Below, piece by piece: positions 8,692 to 18,173 of a DNA stretch of 59,655 nt; the first letter of the stretch is position 1; each line of letters begins with the position of its first letter. Position numbers and translations under genes: made by a program. Source of the DNA: an uncultured Alistipes sp. (GTDB lineage: Bacteria; Bacteroidota; Bacteroidia; Bacteroidales; Rikenellaceae); the NCBI GenBank assembly GCA_949285535.1, contig CASDZP010000012.1, positions 1-59,655 on the forward strand, read 5' to 3'. The notes below the pieces were generated by a model, which was not told where the DNA came from, searched no databases, and worked only from the letters and a program-made list of their open reading frames with translations.

Positions 8692-10776
8692 ATGAGTGCG
8701 AAAAAATATAAAAATTATCTTCCGCGAGACATCAGCTGGATGTATTTCAACCGCAGAATATTGCAAGAGGCGGAGAAAGAGAACATCCCGTTGCTTGAAA
8801 GATTGTCGTTTCTCGGCATCTATTCAAACAATCTGGACGAGTTTTTCCGTGTCAGGGTCGCATCCCAAAGCCGCATAGCAGAGTGCAACGACAGAGCGCT
8901 TCGGACCGACAGCCAGGAAGCACGTGACATCTTAAAAGAGATAGGCAAACTCAACGCACGATACTCCAAAGAGTTCGCCGTTGCCATTGAAGACATTACA
9001 GATAAGCTGAAAAAAGAGAACATAATCATCCTCAACGACAGTCAGGTAGATGAGGAGCAGTTGCGTTTCATACAGCAATATTACCGCAACAACCTCAGCG
9101 GGCACATCGTTCCGATATGGTTCTCGGCAATCAAGCACTTCGACATAGAGAACGACGAAAACATCTATCTGGCGATAAGAATGCGTCACAAGGACGACTC
9201 GTCAAACAAATTCGAGTACGCCTTCATAGAACTGCCCGTAAACATATACGGCCGTTTCGTAAGGCTTGCGGACAAAGAGGGTAAAAGCTATCTGATATAT
9301 TTCGACGATGCGATAAGGTGTTGTCTTCCGCTGATATTCAGCGGTCTCGACTACACCGATTTCGAGGCCTACGCCTTCAAGTTCACCCGAGACGCCGAGA
9401 TGGAGATTGACAACGACCTGCGCAACGGCATGTTGCAAAAAATATCCAAGGGATTAAAAAGCCGTAAGCGTGGCGCGCCTTTAAGGATTGTCTATGACGA
9501 GGCTATGCCCAAAGTGTTGCTCAACAAACTCCGCAAAAGCCTCAACCTCGACAGTATGGACACAATACTGGCGGGAGGACGCTACCACAACCACAAAGAC
9601 CTCATGAAGTTCCCCGACTGCGGTCGCAAAGACCTGAAATATCCGTCATGGGAGCCGATTCTGAAAAAAGAGCTTTCAGACCCCGAGGAGAGCATACTGA
9701 AGCTCATACGCAAGAAAGACAGATACATACACGTACCCTACCACAGTTTTGACACCTATCTCCGCGTACTTCAGGAGGCTGCGATAAGCAAGGAGGTCAA
9801 GAGCGTCAAGACCACACTCTACCGACTGGCAAAAGAGTCGAAGGTTGTCAAGGCTCTCATAGCGGCGGCACGCAACGGCAAGAAGGTTACGGTTGTAATA
9901 GAATTGCTGGCACGTTTCGACGAGGCGTCCAACATAAGCTGGTCGAAGAAGATGCAGGAGGCGGGCATCCACGTGATTTTCGGTATAGAGGGATTGAAGG
10001 TACACTCCAAAATCACCCACATATCGATGAAACGCGGAGCGGACATCGCCTGCATAAGTACGGGTAACTTTCACGAGGGCAACGCTCGGTCATACACCGA
10101 TTATATGTTGATGACCGCCTCCGACCCTATTGTAAGAGACGTTGAAAGGGTGTTCGACTTTATCGAGCGTCCATACAACATGACAAAGTTCAAAGAGTTG
10201 CTCGTCTCACCCAACGAGATGAAAAACAAGTTCATACGACTGATTAACGACGAGATAAGGAACAAGGAGTCGGGCAAGCCTGCGTACATAAAGGTGAAGA
10301 TAAACCACATCACCGACCCCGTTATCGTCAAAAAGCTGTATGAGGCGGCAGAACGAGGAGTACCCGTCGATTTGCTTGTCAGAGGCAACTGCTCTCTGAT
10401 ACCCACCCGCCCCGAGCTGAACGGCAACATGCGGATACACGGCATCATCGACCGCTATCTAGAACATTCGAGGATATTCATTTTTGCCGCCGCGGGTGAG
10501 GACAAGACATTCATCGGATCGGCGGACTGGATGCCCCGCAATCTCGACAACAGGGTCGAGGTTGTCACTCCCGTCTATGACCCCGAGATAAAGAGAGACT
10601 TGCGCATGGTCGTCGAGTACGGCATGAAAGACTCGCTTCAGGGACGCATCGTTGACGGCACGGGCGACAACAAATCGGTAACACCCGAAGAGGGTGAGGC
10701 ACCGTTCCGCTCACAAGAGGCGCTCTACAATCACTATCTCGAAGAAAACGCAAAAGAGACTGAACATGGAAACTAA
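8692..10776 (+). CDS. ppk1: Polyphosphate kinase 1
   Basis: A 694-aa enzyme that reversibly polymerises the gamma-phosphate of ATP into polyphosphate. The N-terminal domain starts YLPRDISWMYFNRRILQEA, and the two phospholipase-D-like catalytic domains contain HSKITHISMKRG (with the autophosphorylated His), GNFHEGNA and FIGSADWMPRNLDNR(V). Length fits PPK1. Its stop codon overlaps the ppx start, coupling synthesis and degradation of polyphosphate in one transcript. Confidence 0.95.
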   Translation: MSAKKYKNYLPRDISWMYFNRRILQEAEKENIPLLERLSFLGIYSNNLDEFFRVRVASQSRIAECNDRALRTDSQEARDILKEIGKLNARYSKEFAVAIEDITDKLKKENIIILNDSQVDEEQLRFIQQYYRNNLSGHIVPIWFSAIKHFDIENDENIYLAIRMRHKDDSSNKFEYAFIELPVNIYGRFVRLADKEGKSYLIYFDDAIRCCLPLIFSGLDYTDFEAYAFKFTRDAEMEIDNDLRNGMLQKISKGLKSRKRGAPLRIVYDEAMPKVLLNKLRKSLNLDSMDTILAGGRYHNHKDLMKFPDCGRKDLKYPSWEPILKKELSDPEESILKLIRKKDRYIHVPYHSFDTYLRVLQEAAISKEVKSVKTTLYRLAKESKVVKALIAAARNGKKVTVVIELLARFDEASNISWSKKMQEAGIHVIFGIEGLKVHSKITHISMKRGADIACISTGNFHEGNARSYTDYMLMTASDPIVRDVERVFDFIERPYNMTKFKELLVSPNEMKNKFIRLINDEIRNKESGKPAYIKVKINHITDPVIVKKLYEAAERGVPVDLLVRGNCSLIPTRPELNGNMRIHGIIDRYLEHSRIFIFAAAGEDKTFIGSADWMPRNLDNRVEVVTPVYDPEIKRDLRMVVEYGMKDSLQGRIVDGTGDNKSVTPEEGEAPFRSQEALYNHYLEENAKETEHGN

Positions 10777-11695
10777 AAATTACGCCGCAATAGACATAGG
10801 CTCCAACGCCGTGAGACTTCTCATCAAGGGAGTTGTACCGTCAGCCGCCGAAGAGGACAAGGACAAGATGATAAAAAACATTCTCCTGCGTGTTCCGCTC
10901 CGTCTGGGTTTCGACGTTTTCAGCAACGGAGAAATCTCTCCCGCCAAAGAGGAGAACCTCGTAAAGCTGATGAAGTCCTACAAGCATCTGATGAACATAT
11001 ACAATGTCGTAAGTTACAGGGCTTGCGCCACATCCGCCATGCGTGACGCCCGAAACGGCAAGGATATAATAAAGAAGATAAAGAAAAAGACCGGAATCGA
11101 GATAGAGATAATCGACGGCAAAGAGGAGGCAAAGATGACATACAACAGCCACCTCGACACGGTCAACGACCGTAACGGTTCATACATGTATGTCGATGTG
11201 GGCGGCGGCAGTACGGAGGTCAACCTGCTTATAAACGGCAAGATAGAATACACCAAGTCGTTCAACATAGGCACTGTGCGCACACTTATGGGCGGAGTAT
11301 CGAAAGACGACCTGCAAAAGATGAAACAGGAGATTACCGAACAGCTCAAAAACCACAGCTCGGTAAATATCATCGGGTCGGGCGGCAACATCATAAAACT
11401 CTACAAGCTCATCGGCGAAAAGGGCAAAAAACAAAAACGCTTCTCGGTGGAGTCGTTGCGTGAAATGCTCGACACCTTACGCCCCATGAGTCTTGAGGAG
11501 CGCATGGAGAAATTCGGCATGAAAGCTGACCGAGCCGACGTGATAGTTCCCGCGGCAGAGATATTCCTCAACGTGGCGGAGGCGATAAACGCCAAATACA
11601 TATATGTCCCCATGATAGGATTGAGCGACGGAATCATCGACAGACTCTACGCTGCGGACAGAGACAAAGAGAACAAAAAAGAAGAGGGGAAATAA
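10766..11695 (+). CDS. ppx: Ppx/GppA family exopolyphosphatase
   Basis: A 309-aa member of the ASKHA fold, with the N-terminal phosphate loop AAIDIGSNAVRLLI and a second loop YVDVGGGSTEVNL. It would remove terminal phosphates from polyphosphate and/or hydrolyse pppGpp. It is short compared with E. coli PPX, lacking the C-terminal HD-like domain, as is common in this phylum. The start at the ATG 10766 overlaps the last codons of ppk1; an upstream in-frame start would overlap ppk1 by 80 bp without adding family-like sequence. Confidence 0.9.
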   Translation: METKNYAAIDIGSNAVRLLIKGVVPSAAEEDKDKMIKNILLRVPLRLGFDVFSNGEISPAKEENLVKLMKSYKHLMNIYNVVSYRACATSAMRDARNGKDIIKKIKKKTGIEIEIIDGKEEAKMTYNSHLDTVNDRNGSYMYVDVGGGSTEVNLLINGKIEYTKSFNIGTVRTLMGGVSKDDLQKMKQEITEQLKNHSSVNIIGSGGNIIKLYKLIGEKGKKQKRFSVESLREMLDTLRPMSLEERMEKFGMKADRADVIVPAAEIFLNVAEAINAKYIYVPMIGLSDGIIDRLYAADRDKENKKEEGK

Positions 11696-11727
11696 TTACA
11701 TATTTTCATATACTCTTTAAAGCTGAT

Positions 11728-11764
11728 AACGACTGCATGAAACACAGGACTTCATGCAGTCGTT
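11728..11764 (+). terminator. Terminator after ppk1-ppx
   Basis: Perfect 14-bp stem AACGACTGCATGAA/TTCATGCAGTCGTT with a 9-nt loop and a following T-run. The remaining 11765-12029 stretch is AT-rich and presumably holds the sigma-factor promoter, but I see no clear TAnnTTTG box. Confidence 0.85.
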
Positions 11765-12029
11765 TTTTGTTGACAAAAATCGTCCTTTTAGTATATCCTT
11801 GATTAATGCGACATTTCGCCAAACTAATGGCACAATATTTGCTGGCAGTTACTTGAAAAGATAAATTTTTAATAGGTTTCACACATAAAAAATTTGGATT
11901 ATTAAAATTTATTTTATAAAATTGCAGAGTAAAGTTTGGTCAACAAGTATCAATTTAAATCATTTGCCTATCGACTGATTCTACTCTCAATAAAATAAAA
12001 ATTTACACAACCTTTTTAAGGGTAGAATT

Positions 12030-12620
12030 ATGGTCAACTACAATAGTCTGGAAGATCGTGCCTTGATTATGAACTATATCGATGGCGACACCGAAGCGGT
12101 AAACGCGTTGATAGAACGTCACAGGCAGAAAGTCTATAACTATATTTTAATGTTGGTGAAGGATACCGATGTCGCCGACGACATTTTTCAGGAGCTCTTC
12201 ATCAAAATCATCTCGTCTCTCCGTGCGGGCAAATATTCCGACAACGGCAAGTTCTCGTCATGGGTTTTGCGAATAGCGCACAACATGGTCATTGACCACT
12301 TCAGAGTGGCGAAGAACAAAGGATTCGTCTCTACGGACAACGATACATCAATCTTAAACAACAAAGAATTGGTCGAACACAACATCGAAGAACAGATTAT
12401 ATCCGAGCAGACCCGCAAGGATATTCGCAAAATAGTCGATTTTCTCCCCTCGGAACAGAGAGAGGTAGTTATTTTGCGCCACTATATGGGTATGTCATTC
12501 AAAGAGATTGCAGAACAGACAGGCGTCAGCATCAATACCGCTCTTGGCAGAATGAGATATGCTCTTCTGAACATGAGAAAAATGATTGCGGACAACAGCA
12601 TGTCACTGGAACTGTGCTAA
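12030..12620 (+). CDS. ECF-type RNA polymerase sigma factor
   Basis: A 196-aa sigma-70 family protein. Region 2 is visible as ALIERHRQKVYNYIL…DVADDIFQELFIKI with SSWVLRIAHNMVIDHFR. Region 4 is a helix-turn-helix: LPSEQREVVILRHYMGMSFKEIAEQTGVSINTALGRMRYAL (split across two visible stretches). No anti-sigma gene (FecR-like) follows, so it is an orphan here and its signal and regulon are unknown. Expressed alone between two terminators. Confidence 0.9.
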   Translation: MVNYNSLEDRALIMNYIDGDTEAVNALIERHRQKVYNYILMLVKDTDVADDIFQELFIKIISSLRAGKYSDNGKFSSWVLRIAHNMVIDHFRVAKNKGFVSTDNDTSILNNKELVEHNIEEQIISEQTRKDIRKIVDFLPSEQREVVILRHYMGMSFKEIAEQTGVSINTALGRMRYALLNMRKMIADNSMSLELC

Positions 12621-12648
12621 ACTCCTAAATAACAAATACAATAAGAAG

Positions 12649-12702
12649 ATGTCCCGCACACCTTTCGGAAACAATTTCGCAAAGGTGAGCGGGACATTTT
12701 TC
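12649..12702. terminator. Bidirectional terminator between sigma factor and uvrD
   Basis: Outer stem ATGTCCCGC/GCGGGACAT with an inner CACCTTT/AAAGGTG stem and T-run on the plus strand. Serves the convergent sigma-factor and helicase genes. Confidence 0.75.
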
Positions 12703-12716
12703 ATATCACGATATTA

Positions 12717-15104
12717 CTAAAGGAGTTTCAGCTTGGCAAACTTCAACATAAGCGTACGCTTACCCATGGCTCCGAAATCGACCACAACCTTTACATTTGG
12801 CGAATTACGGTCTATCTGACATACGACACCCTTCCCGAACGACTCGTGGAGTACCTGTGAACCGACCTCTATACGAGACGACAAATCCTCATCGAACGGA
12901 TTGGGACCATCCTCAACCACTTTTTTATAGTTACGGCCTAACAACATCGAGCCGTAGGGGTCTTTGTATAAAGCCTTTTCGTTATATTCGGCACGTTTGC
13001 GCCACATTGGGGTCTCACGTGTCTCCGAAACCTCCGTACGCGACACGGCACGGGGTCTGAATCTGCGTGCGGGAGCGAAATCCTCATCCTCGTCCATGTC
13101 GGAAGTGTCGGACAATGACGTATTGACGTCGAGTGCCGACGGGTTTTTAATATATCTGGTGTCTATCTCTTTCAGGAAACGGCTCGGGATACAACGCACC
13201 GACGTACCCCAACGATAGCGGTTGTAACAGAACGACAGCGTCAGTCTGTTAATCGCGCGCGTCACCGCCACATAGAACAGACGGCGCTCCTCTTCGAGCG
13301 AATAGGACGACTCTGCGGTATGCTGTGACGGGAAGAGCCCCTCCTCCACTCCGACCACATATATATTACCGAACTCGAGACCTTTTGCCGAATGTATCGT
13401 CATGAGCGTCACCTTATCCTTCTCCTCGGGTTTCTCGTTGTCGGCGTCGGTGAGAAGTGTCACCTCCTGCATCCATGCCGACACCCCGATAGGCTGTTCT
13501 CCAGCCTTTTCTGCATCGTCACACGCCTGTTTCAATGAGTTGACAAGCTCTTCTATGTTATCAAGTGCCGACTGCGCCTCCGCCGTGCCTTTGAGCTTAT
13601 AGCTGCCAACGATACCGCTCGAAGATGCCGCCGCGCAGACGACATCGTACGCCGACGAGCTCTCCGACATACGTCGCAGCTCGTTTATCAGTTTCACAAA
13701 CTCGACAATCTTATTCAGAGCCGCCGTACGAAGTCCGAGCGCGTCGCCCGACGACGATATGAGCGTCTGCCACATGCTCTGTCCGCGTTCAGCGGCACTG
13801 GCGGCAATCTTATCGACGGTGGTAGGACCTATGCCTCTTGCGGGAACGTTTATGACTCGACGCATAGCCTCGTCATCGTCGGGATTGATAACGAGACGGA
13901 CGTATGCCAAAATATCCTTTATCTCGGCTCGCTGATAGAACGACACGCCTCCATATATTTTGTACGGTATCGCCGCGGCACGGAGAGCGTCCTCAAATAC
14001 TCTCGACTGCGAGTTGGTACGGTAGAGAATCGCCATATCTCCCGCTCCGACACCCTTATCAAGCTGCACCTCTATGTCGCCGACAACAGCCAAAGCCTCC
14101 TCCTTGTCGGTACGGGCGTCTATTATCTTGATAAGCTCACCTTCATCGTTCTCCGAATAGCTCACCTTCTTAATCTGACGATCGTTTCTGCTTATTATCG
14201 AATTGGCGGCTCCGACGATTGTCTTTGTGGAGCGGTAATTCTGTTCGAGCTTGAACAACGCCGCCCCCGGATAATCTTTCGTGAAGCGCAGGATATTCTC
14301 AATCTTCGCGCCACGGAAAGAGTATATGCTCTGGGCGTCGTCACCGACGACACATATATTCTTATATTTATCACACAGCTCCCTGATTATGAGATACTGT
14401 GAGAAGTTGGTATCCTGATACTCATCGACAAGCACATACCTGAACTGCTCCCTGTATTTCTCCAGAATATCCTTGTGGTCACGGAACAGCAGATTCGTGT
14501 ACAGCAACAGGTCGTCGAAGTCCATGGCGTTATTACGCTTGCATCGAACCATATACTCCCTGTATATCTCGCCCGTTCGCCCGCGTTGCGCCTCCTCGTC
14601 ACGAACCGAGTGTACGGCGTTGTTCAGATACGCCTGCGGAGTGATAAGGTCGTTTTTCAGCGATGATATGCGTGACGCCACATCCTTGGGCTTATATATC
14701 TCCTCATTGAGATTGAAATCCTTGATTATCGCCTTCACCATGTTTCTGGCATCCGACGTGTCGTATATCGTAAAAGAGGAAGTAAAACCTATCGCCTCAG
14801 CCTCGGCACGCAATATTCTCGAAAAGAGCGAGTGGAACGTACCCATCCACAATCCTCTGACATTGGACGCGCCCGCCACGGTGGCGATACGCTCTTTCAT
14901 CTCGCCCGCCGCCTTGTTGGTAAAGGTAAGCGCCATTATGTTATAAGGCTTCACGCCGTTACTCAACATATAGGCTATTCGATAGGTCAGGACACGGGTC
15001 TTGCCCGAGCCCGCACCCGCTATTATCAGCGACGGACCTTCGGTATTGGTGGCAGCCTCCGCCTGTATGCTACTCAACTGCGAAAGAATCTCGTTTTTAT
15101 CCAC
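12717..15104 (-). CDS. pcrA: PcrA/UvrD-type ATP-dependent DNA helicase
   Basis: A superfamily 1A 3'-5' helicase of about 795 aa acting in excision repair, mismatch repair and removal of RecA or stalled RNA polymerase. Motifs: Walker A AGAGSGKT, Ia TFTNKAAGEMKER, II VDEYQDTN, III GDDAQSIYSFRGA, IV LEQNYRST, V TIHSAKGLEF, VI LFYVAVTRA. The C-terminal ~60 residues resemble the Tudor-like PcrA tail (VLHESFGKGVV). A TTG start at 15134 would lie inside the promoter box TATCTTTG (15132-15139), so I place the start at the GTG at 15104. Confidence 0.93.
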   Translation of the reverse strand: MDKNEILSQLSSIQAEAATNTEGPSLIIAGAGSGKTRVLTYRIAYMLSNGVKPYNIMALTFTNKAAGEMKERIATVAGASNVRGLWMGTFHSLFSRILRAEAEAIGFTSSFTIYDTSDARNMVKAIIKDFNLNEEIYKPKDVASRISSLKNDLITPQAYLNNAVHSVRDEEAQRGRTGEIYREYMVRCKRNNAMDFDDLLLYTNLLFRDHKDILEKYREQFRYVLVDEYQDTNFSQYLIIRELCDKYKNICVVGDDAQSIYSFRGAKIENILRFTKDYPGAALFKLEQNYRSTKTIVGAANSIISRNDRQIKKVSYSENDEGELIKIIDARTDKEEALAVVGDIEVQLDKGVGAGDMAILYRTNSQSRVFEDALRAAAIPYKIYGGVSFYQRAEIKDILAYVRLVINPDDDEAMRRVINVPARGIGPTTVDKIAASAAERGQSMWQTLISSSGDALGLRTAALNKIVEFVKLINELRRMSESSSAYDVVCAAASSSGIVGSYKLKGTAEAQSALDNIEELVNSLKQACDDAEKAGEQPIGVSAWMQEVTLLTDADNEKPEEKDKVTLMTIHSAKGLEFGNIYVVGVEEGLFPSQHTAESSYSLEEERRLFYVAVTRAINRLTLSFCYNRYRWGTSVRCIPSRFLKEIDTRYIKNPSALDVNTSLSDTSDMDEDEDFAPARRFRPRAVSRTEVSETRETPMWRKRAEYNEKALYKDPYGSMLLGRNYKKVVEDGPNPFDEDLSSRIEVGSQVLHESFGKGVVCQIDRNSPNVKVVVDFGAMGKRTLMLKFAKLKLL

Positions 15105-15131
15105 GTCTTTTCGAATAATTTGTTCCGATGA

Positions 15132-15139
15132 CAAAGATA
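15132..15139 (-). promoter_or_regulatory. -7 promoter element for pcrA
   Basis: TATCTTTG on the minus strand, 27 bp upstream of the GTG at 15104. It overlaps the alternative TTG start at 15134 and therefore argues against it. Confidence 0.6.
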
Positions 15140-15269
15140 CTCTTTTTTCGTATGACCGAAAACAGTTTTACGACCAAACATTACAACAAACAACTGTTGA
15201 CAAATATCGCACGTTGTCTAAAACATCGACCGTTCATACACCATTCACACCCCGACTCTGTTTTTTTGT

Positions 15270-15277
15270 TACATTTG
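15270..15277 (+). promoter_or_regulatory. -7 promoter element for lipoprotein gene
   Basis: TACATTTG matches TAnnTTTG and ends 25 bp before the ATG at 15303. Confidence 0.6.
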
Positions 15278-15302
15278 CATAAAAGAGACAAAAAACGACG
15301 TA

Positions 15303-16145
15303 ATGAGATTTATTAGCATGGTTTTCTGCGGCATCGCCTCTATACTGGCGCTGTCGGCATGTGCCGAAAAAGAGACAACCGCCCCCGGATGCGGAGAATT
15401 TATCGTCATACCCTCGATAAACGCCTACAAATCGCCCGTTATGGCGCCTGACGGCAAGGGCTCGTTCTCGGCGGGCGACACCGTTACGCTGATAATGAAA
15501 AGCCGATACCTCAACAAGCCGACCTCGCAAGATTACGTCTGTGCCAAAAGATACCTGTGGAAAGAGATCGGCTACCCGCAATATGCGGACGAATTTTACA
15601 TACACGGCTGCTACCCCGCCGTCGATACTGACATATCTTCCGTTCTGTTGTGGAATATTGTGGAGCATGCCGACAATCCAGACTTTCTCATAAGCCGCCC
15701 CGTCATGGTCAAGACTGACAGCTCCGAACCCATTATCATGGAGATGTCGCACGCGCTTCATTCGCTACGTATAAACATAATCTGCCCCGACAACACAATA
15801 TCGGCAGAAGCCATATCCAAAGCAGAAGTGACACTCAGCGGCGTAAGTCCGACAGCCATAATAGACCTTGTCGCCGCCGATGTCCATCCCTCTTATGACG
15901 ACACGTTATCCGTTCACGCCACGGGTAAATCGGCGGATTTCATAATTCCCTACCAATCGGCATATTTTCTCAAGATAAGCGCGAAAATAGACGGGAAAAC
16001 ATACATTCTCAAACCGTCTGAATACGTACTGGAGGATATGAGTTACCCCACACAACTGAGAGACGGATACAGAACATCCATGACAATGAAGATAAGCACG
16101 GTGAGACCTCTTAACGCCGAGATTATCACCGAACCGTGGCGTTAA
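15303..16145 (+). CDS. Fimbrillin-like lipoprotein
   Basis: A 280-aa secreted lipoprotein: hydrophobic signal with lipobox LALSAC at about residues 14-19. The body resembles the Mfa-like/fimbrillin N-terminal domain of Bacteroidales, including a GKGSFSAGDTVTL segment, a stretch beginning HALHSLRINI, and the pattern of a beta-sandwich pilin or pilus-associated protein. It could be a minor fimbrial subunit or a surface adhesin; no dedicated fimbrial operon is nearby. It converges with the protease gene downstream (14 bp between stops), and that gene has an N-terminal domain of the same kind. Confidence 0.65.
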   Translation: MRFISMVFCGIASILALSACAEKETTAPGCGEFIVIPSINAYKSPVMAPDGKGSFSAGDTVTLIMKSRYLNKPTSQDYVCAKRYLWKEIGYPQYADEFYIHGCYPAVDTDISSVLLWNIVEHADNPDFLISRPVMVKTDSSEPIIMEMSHALHSLRINIICPDNTISAEAISKAEVTLSGVSPTAIIDLVAADVHPSYDDTLSVHATGKSADFIIPYQSAYFLKISAKIDGKTYILKPSEYVLEDMSYPTQLRDGYRTSMTMKISTVRPLNAEIITEPWR

Positions 16146-16159
16146 CCGTCTTTTCTCAA

Positions 16160-17758
16160 TTACAGATTTCCGAGCGAGAGAGTAAACAAGGTGGTTATTC
16201 GCTCTTTGGCGGTCTCTCCCGTACTGTCGGGCAGATATACGTTAACGGTACCCTCCTCCTCTTTGTATATAACCTTTTTCTTGTGCATCACACCCTTCCA
16301 AGAGGTGTAAGGTCCGTCGTTGTTGTCCACGATATATACATACGCTATCACCCCCTGCGAATCGCACTCGATTCCCCACAGATTTATCGCGTGACCGCTG
16401 TACCCTGGCGCGTTTATGGCAATCGAGACACCCTTACGGGTATTCATGGCATTCTTCACCAGAAAATTGAAATTATCCTTGTTAACAACGCCCTCCCTCG
16501 TTCCAAGCGATGTCGTACCGAAGTAGTCTCTGAAAAAACCCGCTCTCGAATCGACAGGGTCGGTGTCGTATATGTTCATGGCGAACACGCCGTTAAAGAA
16601 CCAGTTTACGCCTCGAAGCACATCGTTTCCGCTGTTGGGATAACAATCCTTATACAGCTGGAATACCGCGCTTGATGTCATGTCGGGTATCGCAATGGGA
16701 CCGTCATACCCCTGGGCTTCAACCCACGACTTGTTACGCTCCAACCACCAGTGCACAAGATTGGAAGTTGCGGCAGCCCAGCACATCGAACCGTCAGGGT
16801 CACCCGCAGGATTAACCTTGTTGCAGTCGAACCACCCGCATCCCTCTTTCCAATATACCCTGTCCTTCGACGCGTTCCAGTCGCCCGCTTCGGGAGGCGT
16901 AATGCCATAGGTCCACGCAGTTCTGTCCGACCATTCGTCAGCCTCGGAGTTATGCAACGACAACACCACATCTACACTACCGCCTGAGACAAGCTCATCA
17001 AACGGCTTCCCGCCTATATTATCGGGAGCAGAGAACGATGCGCTTCTGCCACCCACAGAGACCGTTATCCAACCGTTTTTCAAGTCGGACATGCTCTGCG
17101 GAACGAGTACGGCACGAAAAGTCCCGTCGGACAATCTGCCCGCAACGACGCTTTCAACATCTCCCGAAACCGTACCAAGAGAAGCGGTCGCCAAATCCAC
17201 ATCCACAGCGACACGCCCTTTTAATGAGACCACGGCGGACGAAAGGTCAGCCGACGAGAAAGAGCCGTCATTGACAAGACTTATATTCACACGACTCATC
17301 ACATGTCTGAAATCGAGCCGCACGGGAGTGGCGTAAACGACATTAACAGAAGCACACAGCAAATCAGAGTTAAGATACGATTCCTCAACCGTCTGATTCG
17401 TCGCCACACGATGCGTATATGTCATTCCATCCGAAGTAACGGCGGGATAATAAGCCGAAAACAACGCCTCATCACCAATCATGTTCCACGACAAAGAGGG
17501 AGTCCATTTACCCGAAACGCGCGTCAACTCATGAGCCGATTGCATTCCGCCGCTCGGTGACACAAAAAGCGACATCACATCGCCGTCCTCGAAATATCCT
17601 CCGCCATCCTGCGAGATAACGACTCTCGAACCGTCATTATCCTCTATTGACGTTCTCAGTTCGACATAACAGTCTTTTTCGGTAACAGCATCATTCTTTC
17701 CGCAAGAGACGAGCACCACCGAACATAACAACGATATGATGATTCCGATAATATTCAT
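16160..17758 (-). CDS. Lipoprotein with fimbrillin-like domain fused to IdeS/Mac-type cysteine protease
   Basis: About 532 aa. A lipobox (VVLVSC) follows a hydrophobic signal, so the protein is likely anchored in the outer membrane. Residues ~30-270 look like a fimbrillin-type beta domain (SAPDNIGGKPF, GDEALFSAYYPAV). The C-terminal ~260 residues resemble peptidase family C66 (IdeS/Mac): GSMCWAAATSNLVHWW with the candidate catalytic Cys, SGHAINLWGIECDS with the candidate His, YIVDNNDG with the candidate Asp, and a terminal LFTLSLGN. Streptococcal IdeS cleaves the IgG hinge; whether this one acts on immunoglobulin is inference. I start it at the ATG at 17758, because an upstream start would overlap the promoter box at 17783-17790. 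Confidence 0.75.
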   Translation of the reverse strand: MNIIGIIISLLCSVVLVSCGKNDAVTEKDCYVELRTSIEDNDGSRVVISQDGGGYFEDGDVMSLFVSPSGGMQSAHELTRVSGKWTPSLSWNMIGDEALFSAYYPAVTSDGMTYTHRVATNQTVEESYLNSDLLCASVNVVYATPVRLDFRHVMSRVNISLVNDGSFSSADLSSAVVSLKGRVAVDVDLATASLGTVSGDVESVVAGRLSDGTFRAVLVPQSMSDLKNGWITVSVGGRSASFSAPDNIGGKPFDELVSGGSVDVVLSLHNSEADEWSDRTAWTYGITPPEAGDWNASKDRVYWKEGCGWFDCNKVNPAGDPDGSMCWAAATSNLVHWWLERNKSWVEAQGYDGPIAIPDMTSSAVFQLYKDCYPNSGNDVLRGVNWFFNGVFAMNIYDTDPVDSRAGFFRDYFGTTSLGTREGVVNKDNFNFLVKNAMNTRKGVSIAINAPGYSGHAINLWGIECDSQGVIAYVYIVDNNDGPYTSWKGVMHKKKVIYKEEEGTVNVYLPDSTGETAKERITTLFTLSLGNL

Positions 17759-17782
17759 TACTTTACCGTATTCGTGATTTGA

Positions 17783-17790
17783 CAAATGTA
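17783..17790 (-). promoter_or_regulatory. -7 promoter element for IdeS-like gene
   Basis: TACATTTG on the minus strand, 24 bp before the ATG at 17758. Confidence 0.6.
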
Positions 17791-17935
17791 TCCAAAATCA
17801 TGATAAAAACAAAAAGTTACGGAATAACCGAATATTCGTCCGTAAATTACTTGACACGAAATGAATTTTCGTATATAACCTCAACCTTTATCAAATTATT
17901 TCGAATATTTCCCGCATCAAATGCAAAATACGATG

Positions 17936-18078
17936 CCGACTTCGTAAAAGACAATGAGCCAACTTACGATGACATGGACAAAAGGGGCTGTGCCCCCTCG
18001 TTTTGGTTACTTTGTCGAGGGACAAAGTAACGCCGTCGGCAGACCCCTCGGAGAGCCCGTCGGAAGACCCTGCGGAGC
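17936..18078 (+). repeat. Dispersed intergenic repeat, copy 1
   Basis: The stretch 17936-18045 matches the reverse complement of 58588-58699 with few differences. It contains two small hairpins: GGGG-CTGTG-CCCC, and GTTACTTTGTC/GACAAAGTAAC with a 4-nt loop. In this copy a further ~33 bp repeats the GTCGG…AGACCC theme before CTGCGGAGC, which the other copy lacks. It is followed at 18080-18117 by a palindrome with arms TTTTGTTTTCGACTTTT/AAAAGTCGAAAACAAAA. No coding potential. The class is unidentified; it behaves like a REP/MITE-type element. Confidence 0.7.
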
Positions 18079-18125
18079 ATACTTTTTGTTTTCGACTTTT
18101 TGAATTAAAAGTCGAAAACAAAAAA

Positions 18126-18153
18126 GGGCGGCGTGCCAAATGGCACGCCGCCC
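18126..18153 (-). terminator. Strong terminator after susD
   Basis: Perfect 12-bp GC-rich stem GGGCGGCGTGCC/GGCACGCCGCCC with a 4-nt loop, followed on the minus strand by TTTTTTG. It lies 20 bp past the susD stop. Confidence 0.9.
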
Positions 18154-18173
18154 GATATAACAGTCAGTAATTG

